5,706 bases of DNA, taken from an uncultured Micrococcales bacterium. Lineage in GTDB: Bacteria; Actinomycetota; Actinomycetes; S36-B12; UBA10799. The DNA lies in the NCBI GenBank assembly GCA_937952095.1, contig CALFYG010000264.1, positions 1-5,706 of the forward strand, given 5' to 3'. Below the pieces are notes generated by a model, which was not told where the DNA came from, searched no databases, and was given only the letters and a program-made list of their open reading frames with translations. Positions 1 through 5,706 of this stretch are shown piece after piece. Position 1 is the stretch's first letter, and each line of letters opens with the position of its first letter. The position numbers and the translations under genes were made by a program.

Positions 1-414
1 CTCCTGCTGGGACAGGCCCGGTTCGGCGACCGTCTGCAGGTGAAACTGCGGGTGGACCCGGAGGTGTTGAGCGTGCGTATCCCGTTCCTGTGTATACAGC
101 CGTTGGTGGAGAACGCCGTACGCCATGGCCTCGAGAGCCGAGACGCGCAGGGCACCGTGAGTATCACAGCGATCGAGCGCGGGCCGGAGTGCTGGATCAG
201 TGTGGAGGACGACGGTGTGGGCAACGACCCCCAGGTGATCCGCCGCAGTCTGTCCGGCGAACCTGGTGATCACGTCGGGCTGGCCAACGTCGACGAGCGC
301 TTGCGGCAGGCCTTCGGGGACGACCACGGGCTGGTCGTGGAGACCGCGCCCATGGCGGGCACCAAGGTGACGATGCGTATCCCGAAGTATGCGGAGGCGG
401 TGTCCGATGAGTGA
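1..414 (+). CDS. LytS-type sensor histidine kinase, C-terminal fragment (ATPase domain)
   Basis: This is the last 137 residues of a sensor kinase; the reading frame is open to the first base, so the N-terminal sensor and the phospho-accepting histidine lie outside the window. The visible part starts with an ARFGDRL segment, typical of the stretch just after the His_kinase region in LytS/YehU proteins. A GHKL ATPase domain follows: the N-box PLVENAVRHG (ENAVRHG at 109-129), the G1 box DDGVG (208-222), the G2-like HVGLANVDERL, and the closing AGTKVTMRIP strand. Such kinases autophosphorylate and pass the phosphate to a LytTR regulator, which here is the next gene, overlapping by 8 nt. That pairing strongly supports the call. 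The signal sensed cannot be told because the sensor part is missing. A GTG at 40 is internal to the frame and is not a likely start. Confidence 0.93.
   Translation, partial: LLLGQARFGDRLQVKLRVDPEVLSVRIPFLCIQPLVENAVRHGLESRDAQGTVSITAIERGPECWISVEDDGVGNDPQVIRRSLSGEPGDHVGLANVDERLRQAFGDDHGLVVETAPMAGTKVTMRIPKYAEAVSDE
393..397 (+). promoter_or_regulatory. Ribosome binding site of the response regulator
   Basis: GGAGG lies 9 nt before the ATG at 407 and inside the end of the kinase gene. It lies downstream of the alternative in-frame ATG at 389, so it favours 407 as the true start and implies translational coupling to the kinase. Confidence 0.7.
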
Positions 415-1171
415 CGACGGCCTGATCATCGTGGCGGTGGACGACGAGGAGCCGGCCCTCGCCGAACTGTCATACCTGCTGCAGAAGACGCCCGGCGTCG
501 CGCACGTGCGTCCGGCGAGCACCGCCACCGAAGCCCTCGAACTGCTCCAGGCCGACGACGTGGACGCTGTGTTCCTCGATATCCGGATGCCCGGGATGGA
601 CGGCTTGGCGCTCGCGCGTGTGATCAGCCGTTTCGCCGCGCCACCTCCGGTGGTCTTCGTGACCGCCTACGACTCGCATGCGGTCGACGCCTTCGACATC
701 GCTGCAGTCGACTACTTGCTCAAGCCCATCCGGGCCGAACGGCTCGCACAGGCGGTCGCCCGCGTCCAGCGGGCGCTGGAGAGTGAGGTTGCCGAACCGA
801 AGCCACCCACCGAGGACGTGCCGGACGAGACGATCGCTGTCGAACTCGGTGGGGTGACGCGGTACGTCAAGCGCTCGGACATCGTGTACGTGGAGGCCCA
901 GCGCGACTACGTGCGACTGCGCACACGCGAGGGCGGTCACCTGGTGCGTGTGCCCCTCGCGGCGCTCGAGGAGCGATGGGAACCAGCGGGGTTCCTGCGT
1001 GTCCACCGGCGGTTCCTGGTGAACGCGACCTACGTCGAGGGGTTGCGCACCGCGGGCGGCCGGGTCACCGTCGACCTCGGTGCCGGGCAGGCGGTGCCCG
1101 TGAGCCGGCGGCATGCCGCGGCGGTCAAGGAGGCGCTGGTCGCCGCCCACCGGTTGGAGCGGGACACGTGA
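407..1171 (+). CDS. LytR/AlgR-family response regulator (REC-LytTR)
   Basis: A 254-residue DNA-binding response regulator. The receiver domain spans about residues 6-124: acidic pocket D12-D13, phospho-acceptor D58 in FLDIRMPG, conserved T86 in VFVTAYD, and K106 in YLLKPI. A proline- and glutamate-rich linker (about 126-141) leads to a LytTR domain (about 142-247) with the family hallmarks DIVYVEAQRDYVRLRT and FLRVHRRFLVN. All key receiver residues are present, so it should be phosphorylated by the overlapping LytS-type kinase. LytTR domains bind direct repeats near target promoters; the obvious candidate target is the transport operon that follows. I chose ATG 407 over 389 because of the GGAGG at 393-397. 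Length and domain order are normal for the family. The regulated gene set is inferred from position only. Confidence 0.96.
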   Translation: MSDDGLIIVAVDDEEPALAELSYLLQKTPGVAHVRPASTATEALELLQADDVDAVFLDIRMPGMDGLALARVISRFAAPPPVVFVTAYDSHAVDAFDIAAVDYLLKPIRAERLAQAVARVQRALESEVAEPKPPTEDVPDETIAVELGGVTRYVKRSDIVYVEAQRDYVRLRTREGGHLVRVPLAALEERWEPAGFLRVHRRFLVNATYVEGLRTAGGRVTVDLGAGQAVPVSRRHAAAVKEALVAAHRLERDT

Positions 1172-1181
1172 GTCGGCACCG

Positions 1182-1240
1182 CGACCTCGTATGCGACGTT
1201 GTTGTCGCTCCACGACCTCGTGTGCGACGTTGTTGTCGCT
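1182..1240 (+). repeat. Tandem 28-bp direct repeat, one mismatch
   Basis: Two 28-bp copies, at 1182-1209 and 1213-1240, differ at one base only (A at 1191, G at 1222) and are separated by 3 bp, giving a 31-bp period. Each copy starts CGACCTCGT and ends with the palindromic core GCGACGTTGTTGTCGC plus T. The first copy begins 10 bp after the response regulator stop codon. They form the left half of the four-unit array described separately. No coding role is likely. Confidence 0.93.
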
Positions 1241-1301
1241 GTGGGGGCCTGATCGCGGCAACAACGTCGCAATCCAGCGAGAAGTGCGGCAACAACGTCA
1301 C
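1193..1301. repeat. Array of four 16-bp palindromic units at exact 31-bp spacing
   Basis: Four related 16-bp units lie at 1193-1208, 1224-1239, 1255-1270 and 1286-1301, so their centres are exactly 31 bp apart. Units 1 and 2 are identical, GCGACGTTGTTGTCGC: 5-bp complementary arms around a GTTGTT centre. Units 3 and 4 carry the reverse-complement centre AACAAC (GCGGCAACAACGTCGC and GCGGCAACAACGTCAC). The array is therefore also one large dyad about position 1247, in which unit 2 can pair with 3 and unit 1 with 4. The flanks of units 1 and 4 keep partial complementarity. It fills most of the gap between the regulator and the transport genes. A role as operator, RNA hairpin or dispersed intergenic repeat is possible. 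No T-tract follows, so it does not look like a standard intrinsic terminator. I found no convincing -35/-10 pair in the gap. Confidence 0.88.
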
Positions 1302-1327
1302 ACACGCGCACGGGGAGCCGGCACACC

Positions 1328-1335
1328 AGGCGAGG
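1328..1335 (+). promoter_or_regulatory. Ribosome binding site of the small membrane protein
   Basis: AGGCGAGG ends 7 nt before the ATG at 1343, good spacing, and supports that start. It lies downstream of the palindrome array, so the array would be in the 5' leader if transcription starts upstream of it. Confidence 0.6.
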
Positions 1336-1342
1336 CGACGCC

Positions 1343-1723
1343 ATGACCAAACCCGAGCAGCGTCCCAAGCGCGTGGTCATCACGGGCCCACGCCGTGATG
1401 TGCGGCGCCGTCCCTCGCGACCGGTCACCGACGAGATCGACGACCAGACCCGAGTGGGGCAGGTGTACCTGCGGTCGCTGATCCGCGCGCAGTTGTTGCT
1501 GGGGCTGTCGACGGTCGCTCTGGTGGTGGTTCCGTTGATCGCCATGCCACTGCTGTTCGGGTTCGTTCCGCGGGTGCGTGAACTGCAGGTCGGGCCGATG
1601 CCGCTGTGGTGGGTGCTTCTGGGGATCCTCGTGTACCCGGCGATCCTCGGCGTCGGCTGGTGGTACGTGCGGCAGGCCGACCGCAACGAGGCGCAGTTCA
1701 CCGACCTGGTGGAGGGCCGATGA
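1343..1723 (+). CDS. YjcH/DUF485-like small membrane protein, symporter partner
   Basis: A 126-residue protein with a basic, arginine-rich N-terminus (residues 1-26), a hydrophilic segment with DEIDD, and two predicted membrane helices at about 50-74 and 86-109. It ends in an amphipathic tail, WWYVRQADRNEAQFTDLV. That second helix plus an arginine-containing tail resembles the end of E. coli YjcH (DUF485), the small protein encoded just before acetate permease ActP. The match is a recalled pattern, not a computed alignment. Its stop overlaps the start of the symporter gene (ATGA), so the two are probably made together and may interact in the membrane. Its molecular role is unknown; an accessory or stability role for the symporter is inferred from context. 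The start has a fair ribosome binding site. The basic N-terminal extension is longer than in YjcH. Confidence 0.85.
   Translation: MTKPEQRPKRVVITGPRRDVRRRPSRPVTDEIDDQTRVGQVYLRSLIRAQLLLGLSTVALVVVPLIAMPLLFGFVPRVRELQVGPMPLWWVLLGILVYPAILGVGWWYVRQADRNEAQFTDLVEGR
1711..1716 (+). promoter_or_regulatory. Closely spaced ribosome binding site of the symporter
   Basis: GGAGGG lies only 3-4 nt before the ATG at 1720, tighter than usual. It still supports that start over upstream in-frame starts such as the GTG at 1606, which would read through the whole last third of the preceding gene. Coupling through the ATGA overlap probably helps initiation. Confidence 0.55.
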
Positions 1724-3462
1724 ACTCCACGCTGGCCGCCGTGGGAATGGCCTTGACGGTGCTGGTGACGATCGGGCTCGCGGCCTACAGTTCACGTCTC
1801 GCGCGCACCACCGGCGACTTCTACGTCGCATCCCGCTCGGTCCCGGCATGGTGGAACGCCTCGGCGATCTCGGGTGAATACCTGTCGGCTGCCTCCTTCC
1901 TGGGTGTCGCGGGTCTGATCATGGCCGGCGGCGCGGATGCCGTCTGGTTCCCGGTCGGGTATGCCGTGGGGTACGTACTCCTGCTCGCCCTCGTCGCGGC
2001 TCCGTTGCGGCGCTCCGGCGCGTACACCCTTCCCGATTTCTGCGAAGCGCGACTGCGGTCGTCGAAGGTCCGGTTGATCGCCAGCGCGCTCGTGGTTCTG
2101 ATCGGCTGGCTGTATGTGTTGCCCCAACTGCAGGGCGCGGGCCTGGCCCTGCAGATCCTGCTCGACACCCCGACCTGGGTCGGCGGGTTGCTGGTGTCGA
2201 TCACCGTGCTGGTGGTCATCGTCGGCGGTGGCATGCGCAGCGTCACGCTCGTCCAAGGTTTCCAGTACTGGCTCAAGGTCGTGGCGATCATGGTCCCCGT
2301 CCTGTTCCTGCTGGCCGCCTGGCGCGCCGATGCCTCGCCGAGCGCATTGACCGAGGCGCCGCCGGTGTTCGACGACCGGACAACCGTTCGCATCGAGAAC
2401 CCGATCACGGTGAAGGTCTCGGATCCCATCACGCTGGAGGTGGAGGGCGCTGTCGACGCGGTGGCCGTCGATGGTCCTGTCACATGGCAGATCGGCGAAC
2501 ACACCGTCGCTGCTGGCAGCACACTGATCTTCCCGCAGGGCGCGACGGTGCCACATCTGAGCAGCGTGCCGCAACTCACCGGTGTCGAGTGGGGGCAACC
2601 GTTGCAGAGCGGTCAGGAACACACCCTGTACCGCACGTTCGCCCTGATGTTCGCGCTGTTCCTCGGGACGATGGGGCTGCCTCACGTGCTGGTCCGCTTC
2701 TACACCAACCCGGACGGTCGGGCGGCCCGGCGCACCGCACTTGTGGTCATCGGCCTGGTCGGGCTGTTCTATCTCGCACCCTCGGTCTACGGGATGCTCG
2801 GCCGGCTCTACTCCCCGGAGCTTCTGCTCACCGGCCGTACCGACGCCGTGGTCCTGTTGCTCCCACAGGCCGCCGTGGGAGGTGTGGCCGGACAGTGGCT
2901 CACCGCGCTGGTCGCAGCCGGCGCAGCGGCCGCGTTCCTCGCCACGGCCACCGGTCTCACGGTGACCGTCGCGGGTGTGTTGTCGCAGGACATCGTGAGC
3001 AAACGGGTGCGCAACCCGATCGTGTCCTTCCGGGTCGCGGCGGCGGCCGCGGTGGTCGTCCCACTGCTGTTGGGACTGGTCGCGGAGTCCCTCCCCCTGG
3101 CGCGGGCGGTCTCCTTGGCCTTCGCTGTGGCAGCAGCGACCTTCTCGCCCCTGTTGCTGTTGGGGATCTGGTGGCCGAAACTCACCGACGTCGGGGCGGC
3201 CGCGGGCCTGCTGCTCGGGGGAGTCATGGCCACAGTCGCGATCGGCATCTCGACGTTGATCCCGGACCTGACCGGATGGCCGGGGGCATTGCTGTCGCAG
3301 CCGGCAGCCTGGGCGATGCCGGCCGCGTTGTTCACCATGGTCGTCGTCTCCTTGCGGACCGCACATAGGATCACACCGGGGGTGGATCGGATCATGATCC
3401 GCCTGCACACACCGGAAGCCGTCGGGGTCCAGCGGACCTGGACGGCGAGAGGATTGCGATGA
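1720..3462 (+). CDS. actP: ActP-type cation/acetate symporter (SSS family)
   Basis: A 580-residue secondary transporter of the sodium/solute symporter family, acetate-permease branch. Markers matching E. coli ActP: FYVASRSVPAWWNASAISGEYLSAASFLG near residues 31-60, ALVVLIGWLYVLPQLQGAG, GTMGLPHVLVRFYTNPDGRAARR (about 317-340), ATATGLTVTVAGVLSQD, and LAFAVAAATFSPLLLLGIWWPKLT. About 13 membrane helices can be drawn; charged loops suggest an outside N-terminus and inside C-terminus. A roughly 100-residue hydrophilic insert (about 204-303) between helices 6 and 7 should then face outward. It is rich in beta-like repeats (NPITVKV, DPITLEV, GPVTWQI) and has no counterpart of that size in E. coli ActP. 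The gene overlaps both neighbours by ATGA. Acetate or another short monocarboxylate is the likely substrate, driven by sodium or protons; the exact substrate cannot be read from the sequence. Confidence 0.93.
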   Translation: MNSTLAAVGMALTVLVTIGLAAYSSRLARTTGDFYVASRSVPAWWNASAISGEYLSAASFLGVAGLIMAGGADAVWFPVGYAVGYVLLLALVAAPLRRSGAYTLPDFCEARLRSSKVRLIASALVVLIGWLYVLPQLQGAGLALQILLDTPTWVGGLLVSITVLVVIVGGGMRSVTLVQGFQYWLKVVAIMVPVLFLLAAWRADASPSALTEAPPVFDDRTTVRIENPITVKVSDPITLEVEGAVDAVAVDGPVTWQIGEHTVAAGSTLIFPQGATVPHLSSVPQLTGVEWGQPLQSGQEHTLYRTFALMFALFLGTMGLPHVLVRFYTNPDGRAARRTALVVIGLVGLFYLAPSVYGMLGRLYSPELLLTGRTDAVVLLLPQAAVGGVAGQWLTALVAAGAAAAFLATATGLTVTVAGVLSQDIVSKRVRNPIVSFRVAAAAAVVVPLLLGLVAESLPLARAVSLAFAVAAATFSPLLLLGIWWPKLTDVGAAAGLLLGGVMATVAIGISTLIPDLTGWPGALLSQPAAWAMPAALFTMVVVSLRTAHRITPGVDRIMIRLHTPEAVGVQRTWTARGLR

Positions 3463-4403
3463 GCGGACAGGTCGTCCCGGCCACGGAATTGGTCGATGTC
3501 GCTCGGACGGTCGACTGGTCTGACCCGGCCAACACGGTGATGTCGGACGCCGCCGACGCCAGGACGCGCCTGCTCATCGACGGGTTCGTTCATGAGGCCG
3601 GCCCGCCGCCAGCGCGCTTCGCCTGGGTCGTGCTCGGCTCCCACGCGCGTCGGGAACTGCACTGCGCCAGCGATCAGGACAACGCGTTGTTCTGGCAGAC
3701 CTCGCAGGCCGCCCAGACCAGTTACGCCGCGGACCTGGCGGCGACAGTGATCGAAGGGCTCGCCGCCTTCGGACTCCGGCGCTGTGACGGCGGGTACATG
3801 GCCGACAAGTGGTCGCACTCGGTGGACGACTGGCAGCAGATCCTGCGCGAACGCGTTGACGCGCCGACCCCCGATGCGGTCGTGGACGCCGATGTCTTCC
3901 TCGACCTGCGCCCACTGGCCGGAGGCCTCGATGTGAGTGCTGCCCGTGCGGAACTGTCCCGCGGTGCGGACTCGCCGCGACTCATGCATGGTTTGGCAAC
4001 CGCGGCCAATTCCTTCCCGCCGCCGTTGCATGCCTTCGGACGTCTGCCGCGGGGAGCTGTTGATCTGAAGAAGACGGGACTCGCACCGATCGTGCTGCTG
4101 GCCAGGTTGTACGGCCTCAAAGCGCACTCGGCCGCGGTGGGCACCGACGATCGCCTCGCGGACGCGACGAAGGACGGCGTGCTCAGTGAGGAACTCACGG
4201 GACGGTTGCGCGATGCCTACGCGCTGCTGACGCGACTGCGCCTGCAGAACCAACTGCGGCAGATCGAGGCCCGCGAATACGTCACGGACTCGATCCGGAT
4301 GGAAGAACTCGACGACGACGACCACGATGATCTGCGCGACGCGTTCAAGGCGATCAAGAGCGCGCAGTCGGTCACCTCGATCACCTTCCGGACCGACCTA
4401 TGA
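3459..4403 (+). CDS. DUF294-type nucleotidyltransferase without CBS domains
   Basis: A 314-residue protein of the GlnD-like/DUF294 nucleotidyltransferase group. The active-site pattern of the fold is visible: G60-S61 in LGSHARRE, then D72 and D74 in SDQDNALFW, expected to bind metal and nucleotide. The middle has the family features CDGGYMADKW (109-118), a W125 helix and FLDLRPLAGG (147-156). The C-terminal half matches the DUF294_C pattern: VDLKKTGLAPIVLLARLYGL (from 201), a following RLRLQNQL helix, and a final helical tail, with an acidic EELDDDDHDD stretch. Many relatives carry N-terminal cNMP-binding and CBS domains and run to about 600 residues; this one starts almost at the catalytic domain. 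GAGAGGA at 3447-3453 precedes the ATG by 5 nt. The gene overlaps both neighbours by ATGA. Its nucleotide donor and target are unknown; protein nucleotidylation is possible by analogy with GlnD. Confidence 0.88.
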   Translation: MSGQVVPATELVDVARTVDWSDPANTVMSDAADARTRLLIDGFVHEAGPPPARFAWVVLGSHARRELHCASDQDNALFWQTSQAAQTSYAADLAATVIEGLAAFGLRRCDGGYMADKWSHSVDDWQQILRERVDAPTPDAVVDADVFLDLRPLAGGLDVSAARAELSRGADSPRLMHGLATAANSFPPPLHAFGRLPRGAVDLKKTGLAPIVLLARLYGLKAHSAAVGTDDRLADATKDGVLSEELTGRLRDAYALLTRLRLQNQLRQIEAREYVTDSIRMEELDDDDHDDLRDAFKAIKSAQSVTSITFRTDL

Positions 4404-5706
4404 CGAAGTGGAAGGTCCTCGCCCTGATCGCCGTGGCCACGCTGGATCCGGCGTTGACAGTGGCGGTCGTCCTGGCCGATCTCCCGCAGGACTCCCGGAC
4501 AGCACTCTTCGACGCCCTCGGCGGCGAGGCCGTGGTGCTCGCCCTTGGTCTGCTCGTGCAGATCGCGTTGGTCGGGTGGATCGCCTGGAGCACCTGGCGC
4601 AGCGAGCAGCGCAACGACGAGCGGATCGCAGCGGCCGTGCAGATGATCGCCGACGTCAATCCGGATCACCGGCTCTCCGGGGACTCCGCCACGGAACAGG
4701 CCATCAATACGCTGGCCGAACGTCACGCCGGTGCCGAGGCCCGGCTGCAGGAACAACTCGCCGCTGCACATGACGAACTGCGGCTCGAGCGCGACGGGTT
4801 GATGGCGGTGCTCTCGGGACTCGACGTCCCGGTGGGGGTCATGGACGACCGCGGACGGGTCCTGCTGGTCAATCCCGCGGCGCGGCAGGCCCTCGCTGGC
4901 AGGACGCCATTGGCCGCGGGCCGGAGCATCCTCGGGGTGTTCGACGCCGAGGACTTCCTGCCGCTCCTGACCCGCGCGCTGGCCGGCGAGCGGCCTCGCG
5001 CCGTGGTCGGCGAGACAGCGATCCGCCTGGTGCGCCTGACCGGCCCGGAGGAGGCCGCGATGGTGCTGGTGGTCGGGAACCCGGCCGCCGAGCACGCCGA
5101 GGGTCCGGTGGTCGGGCTGAGTGTGGACCTGTCGCGGCCGTCGCGGCCCGTGCCCACCCGCGAGCAGTGGCTGCAGACGCCACTGGCCGACATCGTCTTC
5201 ACGGTGGTCGACTGCGAGACGACCGGTCTGCACGTCGATGCCGGGGACCGGCTCGTGGCGATCGGCGCGGTACGCGTGGATGGGGGTGTGGTGCGCGCGG
5301 ACGACACCTTCGATGCGCTGATCAACCCGGGGATCCGCATCCCGGAACTGTCCACGAGCTTCCACGGGATCACCGACGAGATGGTGGCCGACGCCGCGGG
5401 TCCGGCCGAGGTGGTGTCGCAGTTCGCGAACTACGCCGCCGATTCCGTCTTGGTTGCCCACCACACAGGATTCGACTTCGGCTTCCTGCGCCCCGCGGCG
5501 GAATCCGCCGGGGTCCACTTGGAGCCCCTGGCGCTGGACACCATGCTGCTGTCGGCGGTGCTCGAGACCCATCCGGAGGCGCGCCACGGTTTGGACTACG
5601 TGTGTGAGCGCTACGGGGTCGAAGTCTTCGGCCGGCACACCGCTCTCGGTGATGCCCTGGCCACCGCGGAGGTCTTGGTGCGCATGATCCCGCAACTGGC
5701 CGAGAG
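4400..5706 (+). CDS. Membrane-anchored PAS-like/DEDDh 3'-5' exonuclease (3' end cut by window)
   Basis: The frame opens at ATG 4400, overlapping the previous stop (ATGA), and stays open to the window edge, giving 435 visible residues. Two predicted membrane helices (about 6-26 and 44-65) are followed by an acidic/alanine-rich helical stretch (about 67-134), possibly HAMP- or coiled-coil-like. A PAS-like region (about 135-230) contains GLDVPVGVMDDRGRVLLVNPAARQAL. A DnaQ/PolC-epsilon-type exonuclease domain begins near 265. All catalytic motifs of a DEDDh enzyme are present: D271 and E273 in VVDCETTGL, D359 in AHHTGFDFGFL, and H413/D418 in HTALGDALATAE. It should remove nucleotides from 3' ends on the cytoplasmic side. 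The histidine at 355 replaces the asparagine common in motif II. No clear Shine-Dalgarno precedes 4400, so coupled translation is likely. Substrate (DNA, RNA, short oligonucleotide or a nucleotide adduct) is unknown. It is not a polymerase epsilon subunit in the usual sense. Confidence 0.92.
   Translation, partial: MTKWKVLALIAVATLDPALTVAVVLADLPQDSRTALFDALGGEAVVLALGLLVQIALVGWIAWSTWRSEQRNDERIAAAVQMIADVNPDHRLSGDSATEQAINTLAERHAGAEARLQEQLAAAHDELRLERDGLMAVLSGLDVPVGVMDDRGRVLLVNPAARQALAGRTPLAAGRSILGVFDAEDFLPLLTRALAGERPRAVVGETAIRLVRLTGPEEAAMVLVVGNPAAEHAEGPVVGLSVDLSRPSRPVPTREQWLQTPLADIVFTVVDCETTGLHVDAGDRLVAIGAVRVDGGVVRADDTFDALINPGIRIPELSTSFHGITDEMVADAAGPAEVVSQFANYAADSVLVAHHTGFDFGFLRPAAESAGVHLEPLALDTMLLSAVLETHPEARHGLDYVCERYGVEVFGRHTALGDALATAEVLVRMIPQLAE

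Noticed and set aside
1182..1301. CRISPR array
   Set aside because: The regular 31-bp period is shorter than a repeat-spacer unit, the units invert halfway, and gaps between cores are only 15 bp and partly repeated; no cas genes are present.
1193..1301. Standard rho-independent terminator after the response regulator
   Set aside because: Hairpins can form, but no run of T follows any stem on either strand, and the downstream gene is on the same strand.
1172..1342. Sigma-70-type promoter in the gap
   Set aside because: TATGCG at 1190-1195 and TTGGAG at 1154-1159 are about 30 bp apart, too far for a -10/-35 pair; no better pair was found.
2970..2990. Possible fifth copy of the palindromic unit inside the symporter gene
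   Set aside because: Only TGTTGTCGC is shared; the left arm is missing and the bases fit coding constraint.
1792..3408. Long open frame on the minus strand across the symporter gene
   Set aside because: It mirrors a well-supported transporter gene; the translation is rich in Arg, Asp, Gln and His with no domain pattern, as expected for an antisense shadow in high-GC DNA.
4327..4773. Plus-strand frame in another phase across the transferase/exonuclease junction
   Set aside because: Arginine-rich, motif-free translation overlapping two well-supported genes in a different phase.
4217..5695. Long minus-strand open frame opposite the exonuclease gene (and a similar one at 2808-4325)
   Set aside because: The plus-strand frame from 4400 has complete DEDDh motifs and an operon-style start; the minus frames have low-complexity Arg/Gly/His composition and no recognisable domains.

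Overview
The window is a compact stretch of a high-GC genome with GC-rich third codon positions, mixed ATG starts and ATGA gene overlaps. It most likely comes from an actinobacterium (Actinomycetota). The evidence is base composition, the LytS/LytR pair beside a short two-helix membrane protein and an acetate-type SSS symporter, and the actinobacterial look of the proteins. I cannot name the genus from sequence alone. All six genes are on the + strand and nearly the whole window codes.

Layout: 1-414 is the C-terminal end of a LytS-type sensor histidine kinase, cut by the window start. 407-1171 is its LytTR-family response regulator, overlapping it by 8 nt. A 171-bp gap (1172-1342) is the only substantial non-coding DNA. 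It holds four copies of a 16-bp palindromic unit spaced exactly 31 bp apart, two in each orientation. Then come four genes chained by ATGA overlaps: a YjcH/DUF485-like small membrane protein (1343-1723), an ActP-type sodium/solute symporter (1720-3462), a stand-alone DUF294-type nucleotidyltransferase (3459-4403), and a membrane-anchored protein with a PAS-like region and a DEDDh 3'-5' exonuclease domain (4400 to beyond the window end).

Reading: a two-component system sits upstream of, and probably controls, a short-chain carboxylate (acetate-type) uptake operon. That operon also carries two predicted nucleotide-handling proteins: an enzyme expected to transfer nucleotides and one expected to remove them. 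The strict overlaps imply co-translation of transporter, nucleotidyltransferase and exonuclease. The least explained parts are the transferase/exonuclease pair, with the exonuclease tied to the membrane beside a transporter, and the phased palindrome array between regulator and transport genes.
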